Source: Methyloligella sp. (GTDB lineage Bacteria > Pseudomonadota > Alphaproteobacteria > Rhizobiales > HXMU1428-3). From it: a stretch of DNA of 64,000 nt. Shown here one piece after another: positions 46,068-55,719 of this stretch. Positions within the stretch are counted from its first letter, which is position 1. Each line of letters begins with the position of its first letter. The position numbers and the translations under genes are program-made. Under the pieces are notes generated by a model that saw nothing but the letters and a program-made list of their open reading frames with translations, was not told the origin of the DNA and did no database searches. The stretch covers positions 62,001 through 126,000 of the forward strand of contig BQJJ01000002.1 in the NCBI GenBank assembly GCA_021604645.1, written 5' to 3'.

Positions 46068-47384
46068 ATGTCAGCAGAATATCTCACAAAACGCGGTTCT
46101 TATTGGCAGTATGTACGCCGTGTACCAGCTTACGTTGAAGCGTTAGATACAAGAAAATTTATTCGCCTCTCAACAAAGAAGCAGATTAAATCAGAAGCTC
46201 TCATCGTGGCAGATCGGATCAATCGCGAAACCGAAGCCTTTTGGCAGTCCTTGTTAACAGATAAAACTGAAACTTCACTCGCAAGCTATGAAAGCGCCAT
46301 CAATCGAGCTCGTATCTTAGGTGTTCAATACAAACCTATGATGGAATTGAAGGAGACCAAAACAGATGAAATCATTGAGCGCATACAAACGTTAGAACAA
46401 TCCCGTCTTATTGCTAATCAGCCTGCAGTAAGTGCCGTTCTGGGCGGTGTTGAAAAACCAACTCTTCCCTTAAATAAAGTGCTTGAGCAATTCTTTGAGC
46501 TTTCCCGTGATAGCTTGCATGGCAAATCAGAAGATCAAATTCGTAAATGGAAAAACCCACGCAAAAAAGCGGTGAGGAACTTAATCAAAGTCATCGGCAA
46601 CAAGGCCCTCTCTGAAATCACCAGAGATGATGCACTTGATTTTCGCGCTTGGTGGATTGATCGCGTTGAAAATGAACATATGGATCCAGGAACTGCCAAT
46701 AAAGACATCGGTCATATCAATCAAATCATCAATGAGCTTGATGACAAATTGCGTCTTGGTTTGAACAAACCCTTTGCAGCCATGCGATTAAAAGGAGAAA
46801 AACATAATCCGCGCATCGCTTTTAAAGCTGAATATGTGCAAAATAATCTGCTTGCAGATCATGCTTTTGAGGGTTTGAACAAAGAAGCTCAAACACTGAT
46901 CTATGTTATGGCTGGAACTGGCGCACGCCCCAGTGAATTAGTCAATTTAGCTCTTTGTGATATTCAGCTAGATTGTAAAATTCCTCATATTTGCATCCGC
47001 CCTCATGACCGCGTCCTTAAAACAGATCATAGTCAACGAGATATTCCACTGATCGGAGTTGCGCTTACTGCTCTGCAATTATATCCACAAGGGTTTCAGC
47101 GTTATAAGGGAAACACAGATAGCCTTACTGCACTTATCAATAAATATTTGATGGAGCATGGGCTGCGCCCAACCCGAGGTCACACGCTTTATTCGCTTAG
47201 ACACACTTTCCAGGATCGATTAATTGAAGTGGAAGCTCCTGAACGGATTCAAGCTGAATTAATGGGACATAAATTTCATCGACCTAAATATGGATCTGGC
47301 CCAAGTTTGGAACAAAAGGCCGAATGGCTTAAAAAAATTGCTTACGCCCCTCCATCTCATCTCTTATGTGAAGGGCCTTCATGA
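46068..47384 (+). CDS. Tyrosine recombinase/integrase
   Basis: Site-specific recombinase for excision and integration. 438 residues from ATG 46068, where homology begins with the N-terminal domain of DUF6538 type (YLTKRGSYWQYVRRVPAYV). A core-binding region follows (about 145-250). The catalytic part has R in TGARPSELVNL, a K/H region KTDHSQRDIPL, LRHTFQDRL, then ELMGHKF and the tyrosine near PKYG. Earlier in-frame starts lie inside the direct repeats. It points away from the tRNA and faces the trb operon. Confidence 0.9.
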   Translation: MSAEYLTKRGSYWQYVRRVPAYVEALDTRKFIRLSTKKQIKSEALIVADRINRETEAFWQSLLTDKTETSLASYESAINRARILGVQYKPMMELKETKTDEIIERIQTLEQSRLIANQPAVSAVLGGVEKPTLPLNKVLEQFFELSRDSLHGKSEDQIRKWKNPRKKAVRNLIKVIGNKALSEITRDDALDFRAWWIDRVENEHMDPGTANKDIGHINQIINELDDKLRLGLNKPFAAMRLKGEKHNPRIAFKAEYVQNNLLADHAFEGLNKEAQTLIYVMAGTGARPSELVNLALCDIQLDCKIPHICIRPHDRVLKTDHSQRDIPLIGVALTALQLYPQGFQRYKGNTDSLTALINKYLMEHGLRPTRGHTLYSLRHTFQDRLIEVEAPERIQAELMGHKFHRPKYGSGPSLEQKAEWLKKIAYAPPSHLLCEGPS

Positions 47385-47569
47385 GAATTGTCTTTCATGG
47401 ACGCAAGATTTAGCGCTCTTTGCCGCAATTCTTCTTGTTTTTTTACCGCAAGTAATTCTTTTTCAATTCGCTCAAACAAAGGTAGATAGACATCCCCATG
47501 CAAGGCAACAATTTTCGCCAGCACACGAAGGGCATGTTCCAATCTTTTTATCTCACATGATATACGCAC
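47357..47569 (-). CDS. Small conserved-type protein of integrative elements
   Basis: About 70 residues from a GTG. The core LEHALRVLAKIVALHGDVYLPLFERIEKEL looks like small proteins seen on alphaproteobacterial islands, with a helical, charged C-terminus. It overlaps the integrase 3' end by 28 bases on the opposite strand. No function is known to me; the start is uncertain. Confidence 0.5.
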   Translation of the reverse strand: MRISCEIKRLEHALRVLAKIVALHGDVYLPLFERIEKELLAVKKQEELRQRALNLASMKDNSHEGPSHKR

Positions 47570-47598
47570 TCAAACCTATCCAAATCTATGAGACCATC

Positions 47599-47680
47599 TA
47601 GCGCGTTCCGCCTAAAAGTGGATACCGGTTTTAGGAATAGCGCGGTTGCTAGTGGGCAACCTGAAGCGCCACTGAAAAAG
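47599..47680 (+). repeat. Palindromic intergenic repeat followed by an element B
   Basis: CCTAAAA (47611) pairs with TTTTAGG (47629), with flanking TTCC/GGAA, and encloses GTGGATACCGG; similar ACCGGTTTT palindromes are common between genes in Hyphomicrobiales. Element B follows directly at 47641-47680 (GGTTGC, TAGTGG, GCAACC, CCACTG). It is the only B copy inside the integrative element. Confidence 0.7.
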
Positions 47681-47698
47681 GAACGCTAAAACAAAGAA

Positions 47699-47741
47699 CT
47701 AGAGCATTTCTTTGAATTCATCAAAAAGAGGAATACTCTAG
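47699..47741. repeat. Palindrome at the end of the trb unit
   Basis: CTAGAG and CTCTAG bound an inner TCTTTGA/TCAAAAAGA stem. It covers the DUF2274 stop codon and may end the long leftward transcript, though no strong T tract follows. Confidence 0.4.
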
Positions 47742-48049
47742 TCTTTAGAAAACGAAAGCGCAGACCTAATGCCTGATGAGGCAGGAGGTTCCTCTGTTGT
47801 GGTTTCATTAGATTTTGAAAACGGTTTTTCCCCTCTATTTTGCAAACTTCGCCGAGCTTTTTTGAAGGCGCTGTCGCTTTCAAGAAACGACTCTAACATA
47901 TATGGAATTAAGTCAGTAACTTGGTCTGCTTTGCCATAAGTTTCTTCATAGATGGTGGCGTAATCATCCAGTTTTTCTTTCAGGTCAGGCAAGACCTGGA
48001 TAGTAAGTTTTATAGGGTTGCTCCGTGGCAAAGGGGCTAATTTGATCAT
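47738..48049 (-). CDS. DUF2274 protein of conjugation modules
   Basis: 103 residues, beginning MIKLAPLPRSNPIKLTIQV, with a helical middle (KLDDYATIYEETYG) and a disordered Ser/Pro tail. DUF2274 proteins usually follow trbI in Tn4371-like elements; their function is not established. It overlaps the trbI stop by 4 bases, indicating translational coupling. Confidence 0.75.
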   Translation of the reverse strand: MIKLAPLPRSNPIKLTIQVLPDLKEKLDDYATIYEETYGKADQVTDLIPYMLESFLESDSAFKKARRSLQNRGEKPFSKSNETTTEEPPASSGIRSALSFSKD

Positions 48050-49350
48050 GGATGAACCTCATTCGAACTGTAGGGTTTTAAGATGATGTCTTTGTTAACG
48101 ATGATACGCAGAGGCCAGCCAGGTCGAACTTTTAATGTGGGCTGGATATCCAAATGCTTATCAACAAGTTTTTGTCCAACACGATCAGCATTGTTTTGTG
48201 TGGATGAGCGCAATGCTTTGACAAGTTCATTTTCATTATTGCCAAAGGTAAGTTCTGTGCCAACACCAAGTAAAGTAGAAAGCACAATGCCTTTTAAAAG
48301 CTGCCAGCCATGTACATCGACTTGATCTTTGAGCCCTGCAAAACCGGCTTCATCGCTGGCAGGCAGGTTATCTATGACCATCGATGTTCCATTGGGTAGA
48401 ATGAGCCGGTACCAAACGACGAGGGCTCGTTCTTGGCCAAAGGCCACCACACTGTCATATTTGCCAATAAACCGCGCCCCTTGTGGAATTAAAAGATGCT
48501 GACCTGTGACCGTGTCATAGACAGGCGATGTCACTTGTGCCATCACTTGGCCAGGCAAATCAGAGTTGAGCCCTGAGATCAAGGATGCAGAAATCACTGT
48601 TCCAGCCATAAGCTGATAAGGTGATACCGGGGTTTGCAAACCATGTGGATTATAAATGGCTTTTGCAGGAGTGCTGTTTAAAAACTTAAGTTTATTGGCT
48701 TGTTTACCGGCATCGGACTCTTGGCCATTTGAGATTTGCGTTAAACCAGATAATGGATTGTTAGTCGTCAACTGAGTAGATAGCTGATTTAAAGACCTTT
48801 TTAGGCTCGAAGCGTGATCCGTCTTTTTATTATCTTGCATTTTCCGGTTGAGACTAAAAAACAATTGTGACTCACGGCCTTGCTGGGCCATACGTGCCAA
48901 GCGAATGCGTTGAGCTCGCTCCAGATCAGTCAATGCATCAGGGCGAAACGGTTGACGTGGGGAAATGTTCAGATCTTTTTCTGCTTTTTTTAAAGCACGG
49001 CCCAAATCACCTGGAAAAGGTGGGCCTAACTTTGGGATCTGGTCATAGGATTTTGGTAGAGTCTCAAGTCCTTCCGGCTTGGCTTTGCGTTTGGTGTTAT
49101 AGAGCTCCGTTTGTTTATGGGCGCGTTCGCCTTTGAACGATAATGACCAAATGATCAATCCAAATAAAATAGCTAATACAATTTGAATACCAATAAACAA
49201 GTTAAGTTTATTGATACGCCGCACGGGGCGTGGTTTGGCCCGCAACCGTAAATCTTCTTCCGACACCGCCATTGGATTGGGAATATCTTGAGATGCAGTC
49301 TCTTCCTCATTTATAGCCTCAGACTGATTGTCCGTTCGAGAATTAGTCAT
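48046..49350 (-). CDS. trbI: Conjugal transfer protein TrbI (VirB10-like)
   Basis: Inner-to-outer membrane channel component of the type IV secretion system. About 434 residues from ATG 49350, which has GGAGGTGGG upstream and overlaps the trbG stop by 8 bases; the frame extends 34 codons into trbG. A proline-rich cytoplasmic N-terminus, one membrane helix (IGIQIVLAILFGLIIWSL) near 55, and the VirB10 C-terminal beta domain with LILPNGTSMVIDNLPASDEAGFAGL are visible. Confidence 0.93.
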   Translation of the reverse strand: MTNSRTDNQSEAINEEETASQDIPNPMAVSEEDLRLRAKPRPVRRINKLNLFIGIQIVLAILFGLIIWSLSFKGERAHKQTELYNTKRKAKPEGLETLPKSYDQIPKLGPPFPGDLGRALKKAEKDLNISPRQPFRPDALTDLERAQRIRLARMAQQGRESQLFFSLNRKMQDNKKTDHASSLKRSLNQLSTQLTTNNPLSGLTQISNGQESDAGKQANKLKFLNSTPAKAIYNPHGLQTPVSPYQLMAGTVISASLISGLNSDLPGQVMAQVTSPVYDTVTGQHLLIPQGARFIGKYDSVVAFGQERALVVWYRLILPNGTSMVIDNLPASDEAGFAGLKDQVDVHGWQLLKGIVLSTLLGVGTELTFGNNENELVKALRSSTQNNADRVGQKLVDKHLDIQPTLKVRPGWPLRIIVNKDIILKPYSSNEVHP

Positions 49351-50347
49351 CACCCACCTCCCGCCATATGGCATCCGTTCTGATGATCCGAACCCTGTCT
49401 TGCGATTGTCCACCAAGTCGTAACTCGGCAGCAGCAAATAGGCGGTCAACAATATAGTAGGTGCCTTTCACGCGGTAATTAACCAGCGCTGGTTTGCCGT
49501 TTGACCCCATAACAAATAAGGGCGGCGCTTCTCCTTGTGAAAGACCAGAGGGGAATTGGATATAAACCTTTTTGCCATCATCAAAGACACGAATAGGTTT
49601 CCAAGGAGCTGACCCTGTAATCCGATAGCGAAACTTCAAATTAGAAAGCTGAAGATTACGATTGATAAGGTTTTGCTCAATTGCGACAGCTCTTTTATTG
49701 CGTTTTTTTAGCACTTTGAGACTATCTTCTGGATACTCCCAAGAGACAGAAGACATATAAGCGCTTTCGTGACTTTTTAGCTCAAGGTGATAAGTACGTT
49801 TGTCAGTGTTGATGACCAGATTAGTGCTTAAATCAGCGGCGATGGGTTTGACGAGCACATGCACTTGAAGATAAGCGCCCTGCCCACTGGTGGTATCACC
49901 CACCTTCCAGCGCACCGTATCACCGGCCGAAACAGAAATGAGCTTTTCTCCGGGCTCGAGCGCAATGTCACTCACTTGATTGACAGCGCTGTAAAGCTGA
50001 TAAAGCGCCCCTTTACTAAAGGGATAGACCTGGATAGCATTGATAAAGCCTTGTTTTTGAGGGGTGTAAAGCGCGGCTCGTTTTGCGGCGTGCAAACGCT
50101 TGGGAACTGCAATCTTATTGTTCGGTTTCTTAAGGTGTTTTTTCTTGATGTTCGAAGAAAGCTTCAGTGGTTTCAGTTGCCCTGGTAATGGTAAAGGTTT
50201 GAGTTTTTCAACAACCTTAACTGGTCGCGCGGGTTCGGGAACTTTAACCGCTTTTTTGAAATTGTCATATTTAATCTGTGCCACCTTTTGTTTGGTAGCA
50301 CAGGCATTGAGCCCCAATATAAGAAAGAGAAACAAGAATAGCTTCAT
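49343..50347 (-). CDS. trbG: Conjugal transfer lipoprotein TrbG (VirB9-like)
   Basis: Outer-membrane core component of the secretion channel. 334 residues. Signal peptide with lipobox-like LNAC (Cys near 16), a linker, and the VirB9 domain: PFSKGALYQLYSAVNQVSDIALEPGEKL, DTVRWKVGD, YHLELKSHESAYMSSVSWEYP, and DGKKVYIQFP with a late Y-x-V-D-R-L-F strand. Probably partners TrbI and TrbF. Confidence 0.93.
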   Translation of the reverse strand: MKLFLFLFLILGLNACATKQKVAQIKYDNFKKAVKVPEPARPVKVVEKLKPLPLPGQLKPLKLSSNIKKKHLKKPNNKIAVPKRLHAAKRAALYTPQKQGFINAIQVYPFSKGALYQLYSAVNQVSDIALEPGEKLISVSAGDTVRWKVGDTTSGQGAYLQVHVLVKPIAADLSTNLVINTDKRTYHLELKSHESAYMSSVSWEYPEDSLKVLKKRNKRAVAIEQNLINRNLQLSNLKFRYRITGSAPWKPIRVFDDGKKVYIQFPSGLSQGEAPPLFVMGSNGKPALVNYRVKGTYYIVDRLFAAAELRLGGQSQDRVRIIRTDAIWREVGDD

Positions 50348-50390
50348 CGAGACAAACCTCCGAAACGTGGTTACAATTAAAAACTTGATT

Positions 50391-51089
50391 TTATTTTTTG
50401 AGAGAGTTGAGATCTTTTGACCAATTCAAGCTGTGAACATAAATGCCAAGCGGATTTTTGCGCAGGGTCTCGGCGTCACTTGGCTGCTTAATGATGATCG
50501 AAAAAACACCTGTGTAACGATGAGTGGCTGTAAGAGATCCATTTTCAAAGACGCGTTCTTGCCAACGGACTTGGAACGATGTTTTAGACGCTCGAACAAC
50601 ACTCGTCACTTCGATTGAGACGGTTTGCTTACCAACTTTTGTAAAAGGATCATTGGAGCGGGCATACTCACTCAAACGATTGGCCGCCTTATCTGTGGCA
50701 AAATCATAAACGCTGAGCCAATTTTTACGGACCACAATGGGATCCGTTGATAGCGAGCGAAACTTATCAACAAATTGGGCCAGATAATAAGCAATTTGAG
50801 CGTCTGTTGGTTGATAAACCTTAATCGCCGGTCCAACAGCCCGTACATGGCCTTCTTTATTCACCTCGACGACATACGGGATCACTTTACTTTGACCAGC
50901 CTGCCAAATCAGACCAGCAAGCATAGCAAAGGATAGTAAAACCAAAGCAAAGGCGATTAATCGCCAGTTCTTAGCTTGTACGCGCGCGGACCCAATTCGT
51001 TCATCCCAAAGCTGAGCCGCTTTTTGATAAGGGGTCACCGGCTCTGGGGTATCCCCATAGCGCACGGTTGGTCGTTTAAAATCTGTCAT
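50391..51089 (-). CDS. trbF: Conjugal transfer protein TrbF (VirB8-like)
   Basis: Inner-membrane assembly factor. 232 residues: a short cytosolic N-terminus (PYQKAAQLWDERIG), one transmembrane helix near 43-65, and a periplasmic NTF2-like domain (VDKFRSLSTDPIVVRKNW, FQVRWQERVFENG). Lies between trbL and trbG on the minus strand. Confidence 0.93.
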   Translation of the reverse strand: MTDFKRPTVRYGDTPEPVTPYQKAAQLWDERIGSARVQAKNWRLIAFALVLLSFAMLAGLIWQAGQSKVIPYVVEVNKEGHVRAVGPAIKVYQPTDAQIAYYLAQFVDKFRSLSTDPIVVRKNWLSVYDFATDKAANRLSEYARSNDPFTKVGKQTVSIEVTSVVRASKTSFQVRWQERVFENGSLTATHRYTGVFSIIIKQPSDAETLRKNPLGIYVHSLNWSKDLNSLKK

Positions 51090-51115
51090 GATGGTTTCTT
51101 CCTTATTTTCCCTAT

Positions 51116-52396
51116 CTACTTGTTGTCATCACCAAGGTTTGGCCCCTCACCACTGCTTGGTTGATCGCCATCCCGCAACGTATGAGACATAACCATAGTG
51201 GCTTCTCGCATATGCTGATTGCGCCGTAATTGCGTCGCCCATTCAGGTTGTTTTTTTGGATCTTGGTTGATGTTTTGCTCAGAAAGCCCTTCGGGCACAC
51301 TGCCTCCACGAGCCGCATGCTGTCCGTATTGTTGTCCAGCCTCATAGGCCTGCCGAATTGGAGTGGTTGCCTTTTGCCCCGCCTGTTGCATCGGTTGCGT
51401 AACTGCTGCCCGCATCACACCACCTATACCTTCTTCCTGATAAGCTCCCCTTGCGGCACCGACCATAGAAGACGCTGCCTCAACTGATCCACCGGCAGCT
51501 TGGCCAGTCAGTCTAACAGCCCCGCCGACAGCCAAGCCTCCAGCAACGCCACTTGCAGTGAGGCCCGCAACTGTACCAGCAGCGCTGCCCGCGCCCAATT
51601 GCGGGGCCCCTGATATCAATCCGGCTGCAATAGACGGAATAAATATCGACAGTCCAAACACGGCGATAGCCGCCAACGTTATACTGGCTGCTTGCTCTAA
51701 TGAGATATCATCGGTGGTAATGGTCAGCTCGCCAAAAATACCGCTGCCAATCCCCACCACGACAGCTAGGACCATCAATTTGATGCCAGCTGTGATCACC
51801 CCCCCCAAAACTCGTTCCGCCAAAAAGGCAGTTTTGCCAAACAAAGCAAACGGAACCAAAACAAAACCGACTAGTGTGGTCAATTTAAATTCTATGATGG
51901 TAATAAACAGCTGGACAGAGAGGATAAAGAAGGCCAATAAGACAATCAGCCACGCCAATAACAACACAACAATGGTGACAAAGTTGGAAAAGAAACTGGT
52001 AAAGCCCACTAACTCGCCGGCTTCTTGTAACAACGGTCTGGCGGCTTCAAACCCATTGGCCGCGACAAAACCAGGACGTAACAGCTGATCAGCCCCAAAG
52101 CTGGCATTACTGGCCCTGAGCCCAAGCCCGGCAAAGGACTGAAACACAATATCGGCAATCCCACTAAAGTTATTCAATAACAACGCAAAAAAGCCCACAT
52201 ACAGCACTTTGCGGATGAGCTGGGCAGGTACATTGGCTTCCTCCATCAAAGCCCAAAACAAACCTGCAAGGATAATATCTATGGTTACTAAAATACTGGT
52301 CAAAAAGGCTATGTCTGGACCAAGTAACCCAAAACCAGAGTCGATATAGGTTGAGAAGGTTTCTGTGAACCGATCTATGATGTTTAAATCATCCAT
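51116..52396 (-). CDS. trbL: Conjugal transfer protein TrbL (VirB6-like)
   Basis: Polytopic inner-membrane channel protein. 426 residues with about six helices between 25 and 255, then a Gly/Ala-rich membrane-like segment and a long hydrophilic Gln-rich tail from about 310. The start MDDLNIIDRFTETFSTYIDSGFG is typical. A trbK entry-exclusion gene, often found between trbJ and trbL, is not present in the 86-base gap. Confidence 0.9.
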   Translation of the reverse strand: MDDLNIIDRFTETFSTYIDSGFGLLGPDIAFLTSILVTIDIILAGLFWALMEEANVPAQLIRKVLYVGFFALLLNNFSGIADIVFQSFAGLGLRASNASFGADQLLRPGFVAANGFEAARPLLQEAGELVGFTSFFSNFVTIVVLLLAWLIVLLAFFILSVQLFITIIEFKLTTLVGFVLVPFALFGKTAFLAERVLGGVITAGIKLMVLAVVVGIGSGIFGELTITTDDISLEQAASITLAAIAVFGLSIFIPSIAAGLISGAPQLGAGSAAGTVAGLTASGVAGGLAVGGAVRLTGQAAGGSVEAASSMVGAARGAYQEEGIGGVMRAAVTQPMQQAGQKATTPIRQAYEAGQQYGQHAARGGSVPEGLSEQNINQDPKKQPEWATQLRRNQHMREATMVMSHTLRDGDQPSSGEGPNLGDDNK

Positions 52397-52482
52397 AAGA
52401 CAGACCTTATCTGTTCGCTGCCCTTTGATTTAAAGGCACGAGTAATTAGTTTTAAAAAGAGTGTTAAAGAATAGGCTGTGCT

Positions 52483-53226
52483 TTATTGCCTTGAATAAGC
52501 AGCCCCATCACCAAGAAAACTTTTAAATCTGAGCCGGGCTTCTTCTTGTTCTGAAACGCCTCTTGCTTTATTGAGACTTTCCGCTCGATATTGAGCCACT
52601 ATCAAACTTTGCAATTGCATAGCTTGCTTGACTTTCAGGCTGGTAAGTTCATTGCCCACTTGTTGCACCTCAAGGGCACCACGGGCGTTTTGGGATTTTG
52701 TCATCAGATCTTTGAGCTGTAATAAATCACTCTCAACATTTTCTGAGACTTGGGCTTGCAGATTAAGCGCCCGGCCAAACGAAGCACGTGTTAGCTCCCA
52801 TCGCTGTTTGGCCTGGTGTAAACGTTTGTTACCGTTAAAAGATTGCTGATAATCTTTTGGAAACAAACGTTGGTAAGTTTGTTCTGTTTCAGTAACGCGC
52901 AGTGCAAGACCACGCGCTTGATTCATCAACCTTTGTATTTTGGTCAGATTAGATTGTACATCCTGTGCTATCGACCCATCGAGTTTTAATAGGTTCTGAT
53001 CCATGTTTGCCAGCATATTCGCTTCATTGGTCAATTGACGCACTTGGTTTTGAATATTTTGCAATTCACGTGCGGCGGTTAAGAGGTTTTGTTGATAGTT
53101 CCAAGGATCATACACCACATCCAGGGCTTGAGATGGTAATACAGAATTTATGAGAAGAGTACCGCTAAACAAGATAACACTGAAAGAGGTTTTCAGACGG
53201 TTTATGAAGGTTGGTTGGTGATCCAT
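52483..53226 (-). CDS. trbJ: Conjugal transfer protein TrbJ (VirB5-like)
   Basis: Periplasmic minor pilin-like protein. About 247 residues from ATG 53226, which has GGAG upstream; the frame extends 19 codons. Signal peptide (cleaved near SQA), then DVVYDPWNYQQNLLTAARELQNIQNQ, a typical TrbJ start, and long coiled-coil helices to the end. Confidence 0.92.
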   Translation of the reverse strand: MDHQPTFINRLKTSFSVILFSGTLLINSVLPSQALDVVYDPWNYQQNLLTAARELQNIQNQVRQLTNEANMLANMDQNLLKLDGSIAQDVQSNLTKIQRLMNQARGLALRVTETEQTYQRLFPKDYQQSFNGNKRLHQAKQRWELTRASFGRALNLQAQVSENVESDLLQLKDLMTKSQNARGALEVQQVGNELTSLKVKQAMQLQSLIVAQYRAESLNKARGVSEQEEARLRFKSFLGDGAAYSRQ

Positions 53227-53286
53227 GACAAAACTCCTAACTATGGTTGTGAATATTTCTCTCTTTTTGTAAAAACATGCCATCCG

Positions 53287-55719
53287 TTAAGGCTCAAAAC
53301 TGATGTCCTTTACCCACTCAAATCCCTTAGCGCTTAGAAATGCTTTGACAAAGTCTTGCCCCTCTAAAGTTTCTAACTGATCCATTAATTTGTGATCATC
53401 AGGACGCGATGCCCCGCAAAGCGCTATCGATAGAGGCCCTAATCCAAGTTCGAACAATCGATTGCCACGGGTGCTTTGCAAATAATAATCACGTTTTGGC
53501 AAAGCAGTTGCGATTAACTCAACCTGACGATCATTCAATCCAAAACGTTCATAAATTTCATGGATTTGCGGCTCCAGCGCCCGTTCATTGGGGAGAAACA
53601 AGCGTGTTGGACAACTCTCAATCAAAGCGGGCGCAATAGCACTTTGAGCGATATCGGCCAAAGATTGGGTTGCAAACACCACAGCCACATTCTTTTTGCG
53701 CAAGGTTTTCAGCCAATCTCTGATTTTGGACGCAAATAAGGGGTGATCTAGAAACACCCAGGCTTCATCTAAAATCAGCAATGTTGGTCGTCCATCAAAC
53801 CGGCTTTCCAATTTATGAAATAAGTAAGTTAAAACGGGGAGCACCAGTTTTTCGTGAGACAAAAGCTCTTCCATCTCAAAATGGACGACATCTGAAAGAC
53901 TGAGATCGTCATTATCCCCATCCAGCAAACACCCATAGGCCCCATCCAAAGTAAAGGGCTCTAAAGCCTGCCTGAGTTCATTCGATTGCAATAACAACGA
54001 CAGGCCCGTTAAAGTGCGCTCATTCTTGGGCACTTTGGCAAGGCTTTGCAAAGCTGACCAAACCGTTTGCTTGACATCAGGAGTGATTGTCACCCCTTCA
54101 TTGGCAAGAAGCCCTAAGAGCCAATCAAGAGCAAAGGCACTATCACCTGGTTGATCAATAGCACTTAAAGGTTGAAAAGCCTCCCCTTTATCAAGGGTAA
54201 GATCAAATGAATGCCCCCCCATAGCTAAAATGGCAGCCCGTGCTGAACGGCCCTTATCAAACACAAACAATTGAGCCCCTTGATATCTCCTAAACTGTAA
54301 AGCCAGAAAGGAAAGCAACACAGACTTGCCAGCCCCTGTTGGACCAAGCACAAGACTATGCCCCACATCACCTATATGCAATGACAGGCGAAATGGCGTA
54401 GAACCTCTGGTCTTGGCCATCAGCAACGGCGGTGCTTTGAAATGCTCAACTTGTTTTGGCCCTGCCCAAATCGCAGATACCGGCATCATATGTGCTAGAT
54501 TGAGAGTATGAACAACAGGCTGACGAATATTGGCATAAGCATTGCCCGGCAAACTGCCCAGCCAAGCTTCAACCGCATTGAGACGTTCTTGAATGGTCAC
54601 AAAGCCGCGCCCATTGATTACACGTTCAATCGCGCGTAATTTCTCATCTGCCAATGTACTATCAGGATCAGACACGGTCACCGTTGTGGTGACATAGCCA
54701 AAAGAAACATTGTCACTACCAAGCTCTTGCAACGCCGCATCAGCATCAACCGCTTTATTATCAGCATCATTATCAAGCAAACTGCTTTGCTGATTAAACA
54801 TCACCTCTCGTAAAATAGCCGCAACCGATTTGCGCTTAGCAAACCATTGTCGCCGCATCCGGCTTAATATTTTTTCTGCCTCAGATTTATCAAGCGCAAT
54901 CCAACGTGTCATCCACCGATAGGACAATCCTAAATTGTTTAAATCATCCAAGATCCCAGGAGTTGTTGTGTTGGGAAACCCAAGAATGCTCAATGATCGC
55001 AAATGTGCCGCGCCCAATTGCGGAGAAACACCGCCGGTTAAAGGCATATCAGGTAAAACCGCATCTAAATATATCGGTATATCAGGGACAGTTACTGGAT
55101 GACGTTTGGTTGAGATGGTCCGGTGCAAATAGCTGAGTATGTCTTGATCATTGAGAGGCTGCAGCTCAGGTAACAAAGCACCCAACAAATCAAACGCTCG
55201 GTTGGTTTGAGTGATAAACCGCTCTATCTGGTCACGAGGCTGAGTGGCGTCTTGCTTACCTTCATCAGACGGCTCAAATAGCAAGTTTTCCGCTGTTTGA
55301 GAGCGATCAGAAGGCGGTAAATAAAGACAGGTTAAAGTGTATTGACTTTCAAAATGCTGCTCTGAAGAAAACTGTACTTTATTTGCACTTTTTAAAAACT
55401 GGGCTTTGCGTTCTTCATCCACCAACCATGAGGCCATATCAGGAAAGCGACACTCAGGATAGGTCATGGACGGATGCCGATCAGCTTCAAAAAACAACGC
55501 CCATCCTGAACCAAAGCGGCGTAAGATATTATTCAACCGCGCAGTCATTGCCACCAACTCAGCGCCTGTTGCACTATCAAGATCAGGACCACGATAGCGG
55601 GCAGAACGTTGCAAACTACCATCTTTATTCAAAATGACACCAGGGGCAACAAGTGCCGCCCATGGTAAATAATCCGCCAAAAGCTTAGGTTTTTTGCGAT
55701 ATTCTGTTAGATTTAACAA
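53287..55719 (-). CDS. trbE: Conjugal transfer ATPase TrbE (VirB4-like)
   Basis: Energises pilus and channel assembly at the inner membrane. 810 residues: the N-terminal CagE/VirB4 domain, Walker A GPTGAGKSVLLSF near 460, Walker B LLILDEAWVFLD near 650, and ATQSLADIAQS. It overlaps the trbD stop by 7 bases. Full length, no frameshift seen. Confidence 0.95.
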   Translation of the reverse strand: MLNLTEYRKKPKLLADYLPWAALVAPGVILNKDGSLQRSARYRGPDLDSATGAELVAMTARLNNILRRFGSGWALFFEADRHPSMTYPECRFPDMASWLVDEERKAQFLKSANKVQFSSEQHFESQYTLTCLYLPPSDRSQTAENLLFEPSDEGKQDATQPRDQIERFITQTNRAFDLLGALLPELQPLNDQDILSYLHRTISTKRHPVTVPDIPIYLDAVLPDMPLTGGVSPQLGAAHLRSLSILGFPNTTTPGILDDLNNLGLSYRWMTRWIALDKSEAEKILSRMRRQWFAKRKSVAAILREVMFNQQSSLLDNDADNKAVDADAALQELGSDNVSFGYVTTTVTVSDPDSTLADEKLRAIERVINGRGFVTIQERLNAVEAWLGSLPGNAYANIRQPVVHTLNLAHMMPVSAIWAGPKQVEHFKAPPLLMAKTRGSTPFRLSLHIGDVGHSLVLGPTGAGKSVLLSFLALQFRRYQGAQLFVFDKGRSARAAILAMGGHSFDLTLDKGEAFQPLSAIDQPGDSAFALDWLLGLLANEGVTITPDVKQTVWSALQSLAKVPKNERTLTGLSLLLQSNELRQALEPFTLDGAYGCLLDGDNDDLSLSDVVHFEMEELLSHEKLVLPVLTYLFHKLESRFDGRPTLLILDEAWVFLDHPLFASKIRDWLKTLRKKNVAVVFATQSLADIAQSAIAPALIESCPTRLFLPNERALEPQIHEIYERFGLNDRQVELIATALPKRDYYLQSTRGNRLFELGLGPLSIALCGASRPDDHKLMDQLETLEGQDFVKAFLSAKGFEWVKDISFEP

